A stretch of 64,000 nt of DNA from Kappaphycus alvarezii. Lineage: Eukaryota > Rhodophyta > Florideophyceae > Gigartinales > Solieriaceae. The notes under the pieces are model-generated. The model saw only the letters and a program-made list of their open reading frames with translations, was not told the DNA's origin and made no database searches. Made by a program: the position numbers and the translations under genes. Below, piece after piece: positions 1-11,949 of this stretch. Each line of letters opens with the position of its first letter. Position 1 is the stretch's first letter. The DNA lies in assembly GCA_002205965.3 (NCBI GenBank), contig NADL03000758.1, forward strand, positions 1,054,001 to 1,118,000. The letters run 5' to 3'.

Positions 1-91
1 TAAGTGCTTCCTCTCGCTTGCATGTACCATCTTTCATCGTCACCAACACCCTGCCCCATGTTCTCTGACTGTTGCACCTATATGAAACAAC

Positions 92-710
92 TATAGCGCA
101 TGGACGAGAGCGTTGAACCGCAGGTTGCCTGCTACTGTTCGAGTGACTCGTGCCGCGTACCCAAACTCGGCGTTTGATGCCCGACATAGTGCGGTGTGGA
201 GGCATTACCGCTATACTGTGTGCACCGCTTCTGTGCCGAGTGTGTTCCTCTCCCCGTTTACCTGGCACTATTATCAACACCCGCTCGATACGTCCGCCAT
301 GTATGCCGCAGCTCAGTATCTGCTTTCCGCTGCTCCACGCGACATGTCTGCCTTTCGAAAGGCAACGCCCCCGCGTCTCATACTAACATTCGCGTTGCAG
401 ACATAGCCATCACAAAATCTGAAAATCTAGTGCATCTGGATGTCATGCCGATTGGTTTGTGTACGGCATGATGCGCCTGTTGGCTGCAACTGGTGCAGTG
501 GGCACGGGTCGTATGTCTGTATCGCAGTTCGCAGAAATCGTCGAGCATAACAGAAGAGATCAGGTGTTGTTCTCGGCTCCGGCTTCTGGGCTCTGTTTGA
601 TGCAAGTTGGTTATCCGTCTCATGTAGATCCATTTCGAGACCCGCATACCAGTATGGATGGTGCAAATGAGTTGCAGCTTTGGTTACAGAGACCATCGCT
701 TTCGTCTTGA
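92..710 (+). pseudogene. TruA-type tRNA pseudouridine synthase, frameshifted and 5'-incomplete
   Basis: TruA enzymes isomerise uridine to pseudouridine in the tRNA anticodon arm. Seen here: an LNRRLPATVRV segment (113 onward), FDARHSAVWRHYRY and MSAFRKA in frame 2. After a shift near 355-362, NIRVADIAITKSENLVHLDV follows in frame 1. After another near 447, FVYGMMRLLAATGAVG and an APASGLCLMQVGYP tail follow in frame 3, ending at TGA 708-710. These match the second half of the TruA fold, including the conserved F-x-Y-G-M-x-R helix and the A-x-GL-x-L-x-V-x-Y strand. The N-terminal half with the catalytic Asp (GRTDxGVHA) is not seen; bases 1-91 do not encode it in any frame, so it is off the window, in an upstream exon, or lost. 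The two shifts fall between conserved blocks without loss of residues, so sequencing indels are as likely as pseudogenisation. Family call is firm; functional status is open. Confidence 0.8.
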
Positions 711-914
711 GGCTTTGATATTCGTCAGCAACTACTTGCGAGTGGTGTGTCAGCGGTGCCGACGGAAACCATCAATTTCCATATCCAGTTGCCTGTATTT
801 GGAATGGATGCAGCACCACGCGCTGCTCTGTCGATCGAGTTGATTGTCAAGGAAGCGAAAGGTTCGATTGTGTTTGCTGGTGAGATTGATGGCGTGACTC
901 TTACAGTAGGATGA
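711..914 (+). CDS. Unidentified C-terminal ORF (67 codons) directly after the TruA gene
   Basis: After the TruA stop, the same frame stays open for 67 codons (711-911) to TGA 912-914. The predicted peptide alternates hydrophobic and polar residues in a beta-rich way (for example FHIQLPVFG and SIVFAGEIDGVTLTVG), unlike random translation. There is no start codon near its beginning, so it is either the last exon or shifted continuation of a gene, or chance. I do not recognise the family. Confidence 0.35.
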   Translation, partial: GFDIRQQLLASGVSAVPTETINFHIQLPVFGMDAAPRAALSIELIVKEAKGSIVFAGEIDGVTLTVG

Positions 915-1670
915 GGGATGAGATATTCCCAACTGCGATGCCCAATGGGAACTCTTTGAAGGGCCTGCACCCTGATGGGTTGATTGATACATACCATTCG
1001 AGAGATTCGACGCAAAATTCGCAGGCGCCTCTCGCCACAGTCAGGTAGAGAGTGTGGAGGAGGAGGGAGAAACTTGACTCTGAGCTGCCATTGCGGGGTG
1101 CATACGAGCAAATGGAGATGATACACGATAACATGTGTCCCGGAGTAATGGCTCTTGTAAAAACATTTAGAGCCTCCTGAACGGATCCCCTTCCTCTCGG
1201 GAGGAAGTTGGTGGAATTTGTAGACCACGCATGTGGCCAAAATGGCTGGCTTGTGTCGCCATTCCTCACACTGCTGAACTTGCACTTTCCCTAGATCTTT
1301 GCATTTATTCATCTCGCGGGTCTTTTCACATAAAAACCTACCTAGAGGGTCAAGATGACCGAGGCATGGCCACTTCACTGTTGCACAAGGCGCCTCTCCG
1401 CATGCAGACGTCTGTAAACGCTCAAAGATAGACGTGGGGTTTTCTTACTACTCATGACGCATGAAGACATTCCTTCGATGACTCCGATGGTATGCACAAT
1501 GGAAGTCGTCGCGATATGCCCCTTAACCTCTCCGATTAAGTTTCTACTCCTCTCATGAAATTCAGCGAAACTGTCAAATGTGAATATGTGGAAGGTCGTA
1601 ACAGCATTGTTCGGGGCCAGATTGTTATTCCGATTTCCAAAAGCGCGATAATCGGATTACTTGCAGGTGC
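915..1670. other. Intergenic, no supported gene
   Basis: About 750 bases of mixed composition between the TruA block and the end of the copine gene. A 217-codon minus-strand frame crosses 725-1378, but it overlaps the plausible plus-strand segment at 711-914 and has no recognisable motif. I see no repeat or RNA gene here. Confidence 0.4.
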
Positions 1671-3909
1671 TCAGTCAAACAACTCAATGTGCGATGTGAG
1701 AGACCGGTAAGGGCGAGCCCTCTGTTCTTGAATGCATTCTTTTCTGTGCTTCCATACTGCAATGTGCAGACTGAGTGCTTTACTTGTTAGATTGGCATTA
1801 CGGAGGGGGGGCTTGCGGTGGAAACCTGATTGCGAAAAGGACGCCTGTGGCTGCAACATGCCCGGTTGGGCGTATGGTCCAGCCTGATCCTGGTTATAGC
1901 TTTGTCCCCCAAACGCTGGTACTGTCGATGTAGGCGGCACCTGCTGTTGATACGTTCCGTACTGCGACAGTCCCGAGTACTGAGAGCCTATGGTCGTTTG
2001 CCTTGTAGGCGCCGGCGGAACTGCAGCAGAGGGTGCTGCTCCTTGAGTATTATAACTGTACTGGAGATTCGATACTCCAGTTTGGATTCCTGGTTGCTGC
2101 ATCGAGTGTTGCATGTGCATTATCGGTTGGGCGGGCGGGTCATGGGCCCGTTCGTCGCAGTTCTTTGAACAGAATTTGGAATGTATGGACCGGCAGGCTG
2201 TTGTTCATGACTGCTCACAGCACGCGATGCTTCAATGTTCGGAACAATATCACTCGGCTTGATGCTCTTGCTTCTCATGTATGACACCAACTGTCCGGGT
2301 ATTTCGTCAAGAACTTCTCGCGCGAGCTGAGTGGTATTATATCTGTGCCTGTGAAACTGGACAAACTGGACGATATCTCTCCCACATGGTGTTCCGTCAG
2401 TAGAGCACAACGGAGTTTCATCTCCATCAAGTCTCTCCAGCTGCACAAACCTGAGTTCCCAACTCCGACAATAACATTGACAAGGGCAAGTCTGCAGCAG
2501 CGCATATGAGATTTGCAACGTCCGGGAAGTCGACAAAGTCCCCATCAGTTACCAACAGCAATACCGTGTAAACAGTTCTCTCATCTCTCTCGTCTTCCTC
2601 CTTTGTCATGCGAATGACATGTTCGAGAACCGGTGCATACATACATGGGCGATATGGGCAACGTTGTTCAAGGCATTGTAATACATATCTATGACGCCCT
2701 CGATGCCGTTGCACACAGGTTGCATGATGTTTCCAGTAAGCGCAAAGCAATGAGCGGTTTCGATGTAGCTCGGGGGCAATGCCGCTCCAAAGCCAAAGGC
2801 CGGGAATGTCTTTGAAGTATCGTAAGCGGCGAGTACGTTTCCAACTTCACGCAACGCTATGACATACTCATTGGGTGCTTGACGATTGTTGTATTGCAAG
2901 GATGAGGGATCTGCCGGATTCCCATTCGTAGCGGACATGTCGACAGCAACTACCAAATTCATGATGGTTCCGCTGCGAATGTAATCCAAGAATGAATACG
3001 GGATGGAGATGTCGCATTTCTTGACAGTTAAGACGCCCGCGTCAACTACTTGATGATTCGTTTTACGCTTGCGCAAATTGAACCGGACGCCTGATGACCC
3101 TGCCGACGACATAGCAGTCTTCAATCCCTTGAGCGTGAAAGTAGCAACCCACCGCGGTAGTGGTGTCCTCTGCGGTCATAATCGAAAAATTCGACCTTCA
3201 ACTCACGGTCCATATCACTATTGACAAGTGTGGCCAAGGATTGGTCGTGGGCTTGAAATTTGTTTGCTGATGGCCTCCGGTATAGTTTTGGTGAACCTCT
3301 GAATATATGACGGGACCAAAGTCATCATCGTTGCGATTTTTGCGACTAAGGATATAAAAGGGCTTGCGACCTCGACGCAAACCTGAAACAGCGAACTGAA
3401 AGGTGACGCTGTCACCTAGATCACCCTTGTCCTCCTCGCCTCGAATGGTGAGAGTACCGAGATTCTTGTTGCGAAGCTTGTCATTCGTAACTTGAAGGAC
3501 AAGACGCTGATTGTCAGCGAGGACAATCTGAGCGACGGTGCAACGAACCTGGCCGATATAATCTTGCCTGGAGAGGTCGTCATCCTTGGAATCGCGATCG
3601 TAAATACTAAAACGAAGAACGAAATTAGAGCCGAAGCGATACTCCATGGGAAACGTGGTACTCCACTGGGGAGATAGATTATTGTAGACGGTTTCAGTTT
3701 GTCCCATCTTGACCCATTCCTCACGACGGGAGGCGGTATCGACTTTCCTGTAGAGGACGACGAAGGGATCGGAGCGACCGTTGCGATCCATGTTGGGGAG
3801 TTTTGAAGCCTCTAGTTGAGGGAGATTCGCATAGGTTTTGTGTTTTCATCTTCGGCGATGGCTGAGCGGGAGCCGAGAGACGCGCCGACTCCCGAGGACA
3901 AGGATTCAT
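1671..3909 (-). pseudogene. Copine (C2A-C2B-vWA), multiply frameshifted
   Basis: Copines are calcium-dependent phospholipid-binding proteins acting at membranes. Reading right to left: a C2A domain (KLPNMDRNGRSDPFVVLYRK from about 3805, then YDRDSKDDDLSRQDYIGQV); C2B (DRELKVEFFDYDRRG near 3215, VATFTLKGLKT near 3130); the copine vWA domain (FLDYIRSGTIMNLVVAVDMS, SLQYNNRQAPNEYVIALREV, FPAFGFGAALPPS, ICAAADLPLS, IVQFVQFHR, LAREVLDEIPGQLVSYMRSK); and a Q/G/Y/P-rich tail (1671-2120). Domain order and length fit the family. The frame changes at least four times, once in an A-run around 3803, where removing one A restores the C2A core. An ATG at 3909 opens an acceptable N-terminus, but the true start is uncertain. 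All conserved blocks survive, so sequence errors are a plausible cause. No MIDAS loss could be shown. Confidence 0.88.
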
Positions 3910-5066
3910 TTCGAGGTAGGGAAGAAGATTGCGGGAAGGGAGGGTGGGCGCTTCCGGATGATGAACTGGGCGAATCCATGAGTCAAACGGGGAGTAAACG
4001 GGACAAGAGGAGAGATGAGAGGAGACACTAGATAGGGAAGATGGATAGGGGCGGGTAGGGTTTGCTCGCAGAAAACGGTTGGAGGTAGAGAATGAAATTT
4101 GTCAAGGGGGTGGTTGGACGTGAAAAGCGAAAGGGCCAGGACTGTGAATTAGGTAAAAGGATGGAGAGGGCGGTCGGGCGAGAGTGGGCGGGGATAGGGC
4201 CAACACTGACTCGTGGAACTAGAGTGGAGGAGTAGTGAAGTTGGGATGGGAGAGGAGCAACGGATGGACGTCTGTATGTGCACAGTAGAACCCAGACCAA
4301 GGGCGGTAAGATGAAACGAAACCGTACTGTTAAGTGGCCGATGAACATTGGATTTTTTGGTTTTATTTCTCCTCGGGCCATCACGGGATACAGATATAGA
4401 GCGGAATGAGTATGACCCAGTTGTTAAGAATACATTTACAGTTTTTTCGTCCAGTGCAGTACTGTACTGTACTGTACTGTACTGTACAGTGTAGTACTGT
4501 CCAGTGTAGTACACTATTGCAAGTACTGTACTGTATTCATGACACTTTAAACAGTCCGAAAGCGGCAGCCACCACATAGGGCCAAGCACTCGGCTCAGGA
4601 CTCTATGGCAACGCGACAACTATGCGGCACACAGTACAGTACAGTACCGTACCGTACAATGTACGAGCTAAACCGTATTGTACGGATACACTGTAATGTA
4701 TTACAGTACACAATCTACCCCTATGGAACTGTATCCGGCTCTTTTGGTCTAGTACGGTAACAGTCGGATTTGCTTCTGTATCCAACAATTCAACGCCTCC
4801 AGCATGAAAATGTTCATTCTATGCTGAACTTTACATTAATGTACTGAATCACCCTCCACCCTGGAATGCAGGTTGCAGCGAGGTGGCGGAATCATTTGTT
4901 GCAAGTTGCAACCTTATCAGTCCTCACTTCCACTCACGTATGACTTTGCGAACAATCCGCCGGCGTCCATTCCAAATGAAACACCGCAGAAATGTAGCAT
5001 TGCTTACCAACTACCAACGATAGTCATCCCAATGTGCAACTGTGCATGCCAAAAATAAACAACAGA
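3910..5066. other. Intergenic region with TACTG/TACAG repeats
   Basis: The divergent upstream flank of the copine gene is G-rich and then repeat-rich. No ORF has a recognisable motif; the 156-codon minus frame at 4149-4619 runs through simple repeats and is not supported. Confidence 0.5.
4451..4545. repeat. Pentanucleotide (GTACT)n microsatellite with degenerate copies
   Basis: Five to six perfect GTACT units at about 4459-4487 are followed by imperfect TACTGT/TACAGT copies. A second cluster of TACAG/TACCG units sits at about 4629-4712. The motif TACTGTA/TACAGTA recurs through the window, for example near 6115, 6265, 16055, 17590, 50610-50690 and 56150-56185. Confidence 0.85.
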
Positions 5067-5679
5067 TCAATCCAGATTCACCACAAGGCGTAGAAACAGA
5101 AAAGTCGTCAGTTCATTCCTTCCACCATGTTCCGAATCGTGCAACGCGCGGCAAATCCACACAGTCAACCTACACTGAGTTACATCAAACCCTGTCACCC
5201 CTCTCATCCATTGCACCAGGTTAAACACAAGATATCCACCCGGCAAAAAGCACAAGCTACCAATTACAACAAACGCCCAAAACAACCCCAAATCCTCATC
5301 CCGAAAGTGTAAAAACGCAAGCAACAAAAACGTAATCCCGTTCCAAACAGCAACAACGCTACCACACAAGTGCGCCATGGAAACGACGCCCTCGCCTCCC
5401 CCGACGGACTGCGACGAAACAGCGATGACTCGCTAAATCGCGACTGAGACGTGTCGTATAATTCGGGCGCGATTTCATCCTGTCACACGCCAAACCGCAC
5501 GGTGCACAAATAGGCCATTGTTTCACAGCGGTTAGAGGATTTCCATGCTCCGCACTCGCGGTTGTGTTATCCATGTGAGAATCATGCCGCGCGCTTACAT
5601 CCCGGTATGGATCTCGTCGACTTGCAGTGCGTGTTTCGGAGAAAGATGCCGACCCCCTGCTCATATTTCGTCGTTCCAT
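5067..5679 (-). CDS. Small two-TM protein resembling TMEM230/DUF872, one frameshift
   Basis: Two overlapping minus-strand frames give one plausible protein: a hydrophilic Ser/Arg-rich N-terminus from ATG 5679 (MERRNMSRGSASF), then, after a shift near 5370, two hydrophobic segments (VVAVWNGITFLLLAFLHF and LGLFWAFVVIGSL) leading into CFLPGGYLVFNLVQWMRG and a short tail. The F-x-PG-x-Y block between the second TM and a basic/aromatic tail resembles TMEM230/DUF872 proteins, which sit in endomembrane vesicles. Length (about 180-200 codons) is near that family's. The match rests on this short block only, so the family call is tentative. Confidence 0.5.
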
Positions 5680-6387
5680 TCAGTGCAAGCTACGCCGCTG
5701 TTTGCACCGTCCTCGGTGAAGCCAACTCTCTGGCAGTGTCGGGTATGAGCGGATAGCTTAAGTTTGCTTGTGTTGTGCTACTGTGTATTTGTTGGCGATG
5801 GTGAGAGTGGCAAATGCGTTTTCGACCTTTTTTCCACGTGTAAATCCAGTAGCATGCTGGATTTTCGGGGCACTGACGTGGGAAAATTCCTTTCATTGCT
5901 GTTCATTTTCACCCTGTTGGGTACAAGTGCGGTACTGTAAAGGAGACCAACTGACAGCGGATGTCAAGAGCTGCCCAGAGCATGTCCTCGATGATGTCAC
6001 AGTGCGGTTGGCAGTAGAGTATTTTTCGTTTTTCATGCCATCACCTTTGGGAGCAATCCCATGTGATACGTGTACAATACTATAAATAGCGTTGATCCTA
6101 ACTTGTTACAAATACTGTAATTGGTGTGCGTCGTACAGTACTTTTGTTTCCGTATGGTGAGGATTTTTAAGAAAACAACCAACATTCAACCATCCAAGAA
6201 GCATCTGTAAATAGCTGTGATCCAAGTTCTTAATATCTACTGTAATTTCTATCCGATTATCACATACTGTAATTGCTATTCGATTATCGCATACCAATTT
6301 ATACAGGATCAACGCTGTTTACATTCACGGCCGTAAGATCCAAACGACGCGTTCTCATCCTCCATCGAAGCAGATACCTCAACCGCA
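5680..6387. other. Intergenic, A+T-rich with TACTGTAAT repeats
   Basis: Spacer upstream of both the minus-strand TM protein and the plus-strand SSL1 gene, so it probably holds both promoters. Around 6238-6300 a short direct repeat (ACTGTAAT, then CCGATTATC/TCGATTATC) occurs twice. The 105-codon frame at 5768-6085 has no recognisable domain. Confidence 0.45.
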
Positions 6388-7693
6388 ATGAATTCCGCCG
6401 CAGCCGCCGCCGCAGCTGCTGCTGCCGCCGCCGCCGCCCGTCGTCGAATCGACCTCGAGGAAGACAAGGATGACGATGAACGTAGCCGTAAGAAGCTTGC
6501 TTATGCATGGGAATCGAGCAAGGTTCGTTCCTGGGAACAGATTGAGGAGGACCCTGAAACAGGTCGACTCAAGTCCTACGTCGCCAAGAACAGATCGCCC
6601 GCAAACGCACCCGCGACGATGGACTTAGTGGTGTTCGTCGCGGCATCATTCGTTACTGCGTCATCGTCATTGATATGTCCCAAGCCGTCTCGCCACCGAC
6701 CTAAAGCCATCGCGTGCTGATGTTGCTTGCAATGCCACCATTGCTTTCATCAAAGAGTTTTTTGATCAGAATCCTATATCTCAGTTGAGTGTTGTCGTTA
6801 CTAAGGGACGCGGAAGCTGTCAAGTTGTCCAGCTTTTCCGCAAATGAAAAGCATCATGTCGAAGCTGTGCAAAAGGCCTTGCGTTTGGGTGCTCATGGCT
6901 CCCCCTTCCTTGCAAAATGCACTTACCGTCGCCAGAAGGAACCTCGAGGCTGTTCCGCCGTACGCAATTAAGGAGGCCATTGTTGCTACGGCTCATTGAC
7001 TACTTGCGATCCGGGCGATATCATTCCACTATCGAATCTTTGGTATCTGACAAAGTCCGCTGTTGGCCATTGGAATGGCCGCGGAACTCCATATTCTCCA
7101 AAGTCTCTGCAAAAAGACAAAAGGCACCTACTCGGTTGCTATGAATGAGAGCATTATCGCGACCTACTGGCTGCCCACGTCATTCCTCCACCAACAACAG
7201 CACGGCAGACAAGCGCGTCGCTGATTCGAATGGGCTATCCAAATCTCACCCAGATCAAACAACCGGCCTTGTTTTGTAACAACCCCAATCTGCGTGGTCG
7301 TATTGGGTACTCTTGCCCCCGCTGCACCGCTTGGTTGAGTGAAATGCCTGCCGAGTGTCCCCTGTGCGGCCTGACCCTCGTGTCCAGTCCCCACTTGGCC
7401 CGCTCGTATCACCATTTGTTTCCCGTCGCAAAGTTTCTAACGCTCGGCACCGGCAACCTCACCACCGACCAGTTTGCGGGAAGCGAAGATGCCGCCAGTA
7501 AACTGGAAAGAGCAACATATCACACCGACGCGCACTCTTTCTCAGATGCACGGGCTGCTCACGCTTGCTGGAATTTGAGGGCGCCCTGCGATTATTGTGC
7601 CCGCGGTGTGCCAACGTGTTTTGTATTGACTGTGACACTTTTATCCATGATTCCTTACACAACTGCCCAGGGTGTTTACCTCAAGCCGTATAA
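6388..7693 (+). pseudogene. TFIIH subunit SSL1/p44 (GTF2H2), multiply frameshifted
   Basis: SSL1/p44 is a core TFIIH subunit that stimulates the XPD helicase in transcription initiation and nucleotide excision repair. The ORF opens with MNS, about 14 Ala and an acidic stretch, then the family block AYAWESSKVRSWEQIEEDP. The vWA-like core is spread over several frames: RYCVIVIDMSQAV (near 6650), FIKEFFDQNPISQLSVVVTK (near 6750), IGMAAELHILQSLC (near 7070). The C-terminus holds CPRCTAWLSEMPAECPLCGL, SSPHLARSYHHLFPV, and finally the C4-type finger RCTGCSRLL...CPRCANVFCIDCD...HNCPGC, ending at TAA 7691-7693. At least five frame changes occur, with no large deletion. All zinc ligands I would expect appear present. 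Identity is firm; whether the shifts are biological or errors is not resolved. Confidence 0.9.
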
Positions 7694-7978
7694 TACTGCC
7701 ATGCTACCAGGCAGGTTGGCAGGGATTTGGCAGGAGCGCAAAGGCAATCCCACAAGCGGGACTGTGTCTCGCCTTGTCGAGACCGGATCTATACTGGCTC
7801 CGTTGCACTATATGACGTCCTATTCTTGGGGCGTGTCATTTGATTCCTGCTTGACACGACCGAGAGCGAGTAATGTATGCGTTTACTACTAACTGTTTTC
7901 ACTTGGCCATGACTGTCTTTTAGAAGGTGAAAAATACCCTGACCAGTACTTAAGATGATTACGCTGATATCGAATCAG
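7694..7978. other. Short intergenic spacer between convergent SSL1 and kinase genes
   Basis: About 285 bases separate the 3' ends of the two convergent genes. I see no further gene; poly(A) and terminator signals for both should lie here but none is distinctive. Confidence 0.5.
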
Positions 7979-9457
<1,479 letters not shown>

Positions 9458-11949
9458 TCCTTTGATAGAGGATGTGGTATACTCTCCAAGTTTTCGAGAT
9501 ACTAGTCTCGGAGAAGGGAGGCAATATCAAGGAGTTGAGGAGACGTGTTGAGTTCTGTTAACCGACAGAGTGTTCGAAGGAGTGATAGAATTCGTTTCTC
9601 TAGCTTGTTCTCATGTCCCCCACCTGCGCTACAAGTTATTTAAAGTAGTTGCGTGAGCACAGGTATGAATACGAGTAAATTATTTCTTCTGCATGCTGGT
9701 GGGTGATTTGAGACAGAGCAATCCGGAGTTCTGCTCTGTAGAGTGGATTCCTTTCCTGGATGTTCGGGGCAGACATGAAATCACCAAAAAGTCATTGAAA
9801 CGTATCGGGATTTACAGATACAAAAAATCTATTCGTAATCATGGGTAGAGGCAGCACAGGTGATTGAGAATGAGCAGGACAAGAGTAGATACTTGTGAAA
9901 CGGGAAGTAATTCATGTCGGGTCCAGCGCGATCTCATTTGAGCAACATATTTATTCTAGTTCCATTTGCAGGGGATGAAAGTTTGCTGCAACTCGGTTTC
10001 GTATGGAGAAGGACAGCTTTGGACTGTTGTATTGAACGGCAACTACATTACTGTGTCGGTATACCCTTTTTGAGTCGATTGTGGTTGTCTGGAAAACCAT
10101 GGGATAGATCGGATATATCTTCCAAGAGTAAAACACCCAAACGTTCCCCCTTCACTACAGCAAGATGGACTTCAACTTTCAAAATGGAAATACTGTAGAG
10201 CTGTTCACAAATCCAGCTGCCTAAAATTGACAAGAGAGTAGTCTTGAATGCGAGCAAGGTGGTGATGGGTAAATGTGTCAGCTATTGACGCAGATGCATA
10301 TTCCGATTCAAATCAAGCTATTTTTGAGCACTGCAAGCTTCCGACTCCACGGTCGAAATAGGGGGTAAACAGGGATCGGCTCGTCACCACATTCACACAC
10401 AGCAGCCGGCTCTCTACTTTGCTCCAAGCCTAGGTCCGTTACTCAGTAATGCCGGAAAATTCCAGATGCGTGTAACTTATCATTTGGACACCCACAGATA
10501 GTTTGCATGGTACTAAATAGCTTCGCGCTTTGTTGTGGTAACCCACATCTCGCCACCGGCCAACATCATTATCCCATGCGACGGCCGGTGGGGTGTAATC
10601 TATATCCAGAAGCCCTATCTCTCTACCATTCTCCATATGCTCTCCGGAGCTCTCCTACACCTCCCGGCCCTCCAGCTACATAATGCTCCAGTTCCTACAC
10701 CCTCGGGCACGCCTCACCTCCTGTGCCTCCATGGCGTCCACCGTTGCCTGCTTAACCAGAACACACGCCTCCAATTCTGACCTTCCGCCTCAAGGTCCCG
10801 TCATCCTCCGCCACACCATGGCCCGAGTCCTTTGCGCCCACGCGGACCTCTTAGCCACTGATCCCCTCAATCCCCGGCTCCCCTGCTCACCCTGCTGCCC
10901 TGCCATTGACCCAATTCCTGCTTCTGCTCATGCCGCAGTCCATCCCGACCCTACATCGCGTAGTACCCTTCTGCCAAAACCCACATCTCCAGGTGCCCCT
11001 CGCCCAACCGTACTTCTCTATGCACCCACCCCCAACCGCACATCTCCTGGCATCCCTCCCCCCGCCAAACACCACCCCTGGTGCGACCCTTACCGAAATC
11101 TTCGCTGCTAAATCCCATTCCTCCCACCGGTCCTCATGGTACTGCAGCCCGTCAACCTCGCGCACCGCGCCCTCCCTAGAATGTTGCAAGGCGCCGATTC
11201 AAGCGAGGCGAACCCATCCTGACCTACTCTATCGCCCCATCCACACCTCTGCCTCCTGCCTACGCACACACTCAACTATCATCTCTCGGACCTGAACGCC
11301 GCCCCAGCTCAGGACCCTCCTGTCGCCTCCGCTGTGCACAAGACTTGTGGTACCGCTTTCCACCCATCTTCCGTCCTTGCTCCGGACCCGGCTAATGCCC
11401 TGGCCAAGATGCGGCTATGGAAGGCATCCCAGATGCCCCCTTCAAAACCCCCCTGCCTGCTCCCACTCCCGTCTGGGCTTATGAAGCCACCCCAACCTCC
11501 CTTCTTCGCCTGGGCTACGCTAGCTACTCAACATGACCAGCACGCTAACGAGTCATGTCATGCCTTTGCCCATCAGACGACCATCCCCACCCCTTGACGC
11601 TCTCTGTACTCCTTATTGAGAGGTAAACATCTTTCTGGATTTTCCTGGGCCCTGCATGTAGTCTTTCGTACTACTCTATATGAAGCCCGACCGAAACCCG
11701 GCCCTTGCCAGTGAGCCTCAAGCCATTCATCGCGTCTTTCTAATTCTCCATATGTTCTTCCGCCATCTCTCCGTCTCGACCCCACTGCCGGGACCAAGCT
11801 GCACAACGTACGGCGATAGCTGACCGCATCCGCCGTGGCCACTCTGAGAGCCAACGTAATGGTCTGAAGAAATCACCGCCCATTCCAATCGCGCTGAGCG
11901 GCTTTAGACAAACCGGCACCCCGCACCTCCCGTCGCGACTGATGCCCTA
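9458..11949. other. Intergenic, then C-rich low-complexity DNA
   Basis: 9458-10050 holds no recognisable gene. About 10068-10152 is one copy of a dispersed repeat listed separately. From about 10640 the plus strand becomes strongly C-rich, giving open but Pro/Ser/Thr-rich frames (10683-11111, 10906-11295). These could be a degenerate gag-like leader of the reverse-transcriptase relic that follows, but show no motif of their own. Confidence 0.35.
10068..10152 (-). repeat. Dispersed repeat copy (partner at 44975-45060)
   Basis: The reverse complement of this stretch matches 44975-45060 over about 80 bases with only scattered differences; the core reads TTTTACTCTTGGAAGATATA. A shorter related piece lies near 45335-45365. 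The arrangement suggests remnants of a small transposon family. Confidence 0.7.

Noticed and set aside
725..1378. 217-codon minus-strand ORF
   Set aside because: It overlaps a protein-like plus-strand frame, shows no motif and has Pro/Ser/Arg-rich shadow composition.
4149..4619. 156-codon minus-strand ORF
   Set aside because: It runs through the TACTG microsatellite and low-complexity DNA; no domain.
10683..11111. 142-codon plus-strand ORF
   Set aside because: It is open because of C-rich composition; Pro/Thr/Ser-rich with no motif. Mentioned only as possible leader of the RT relic.
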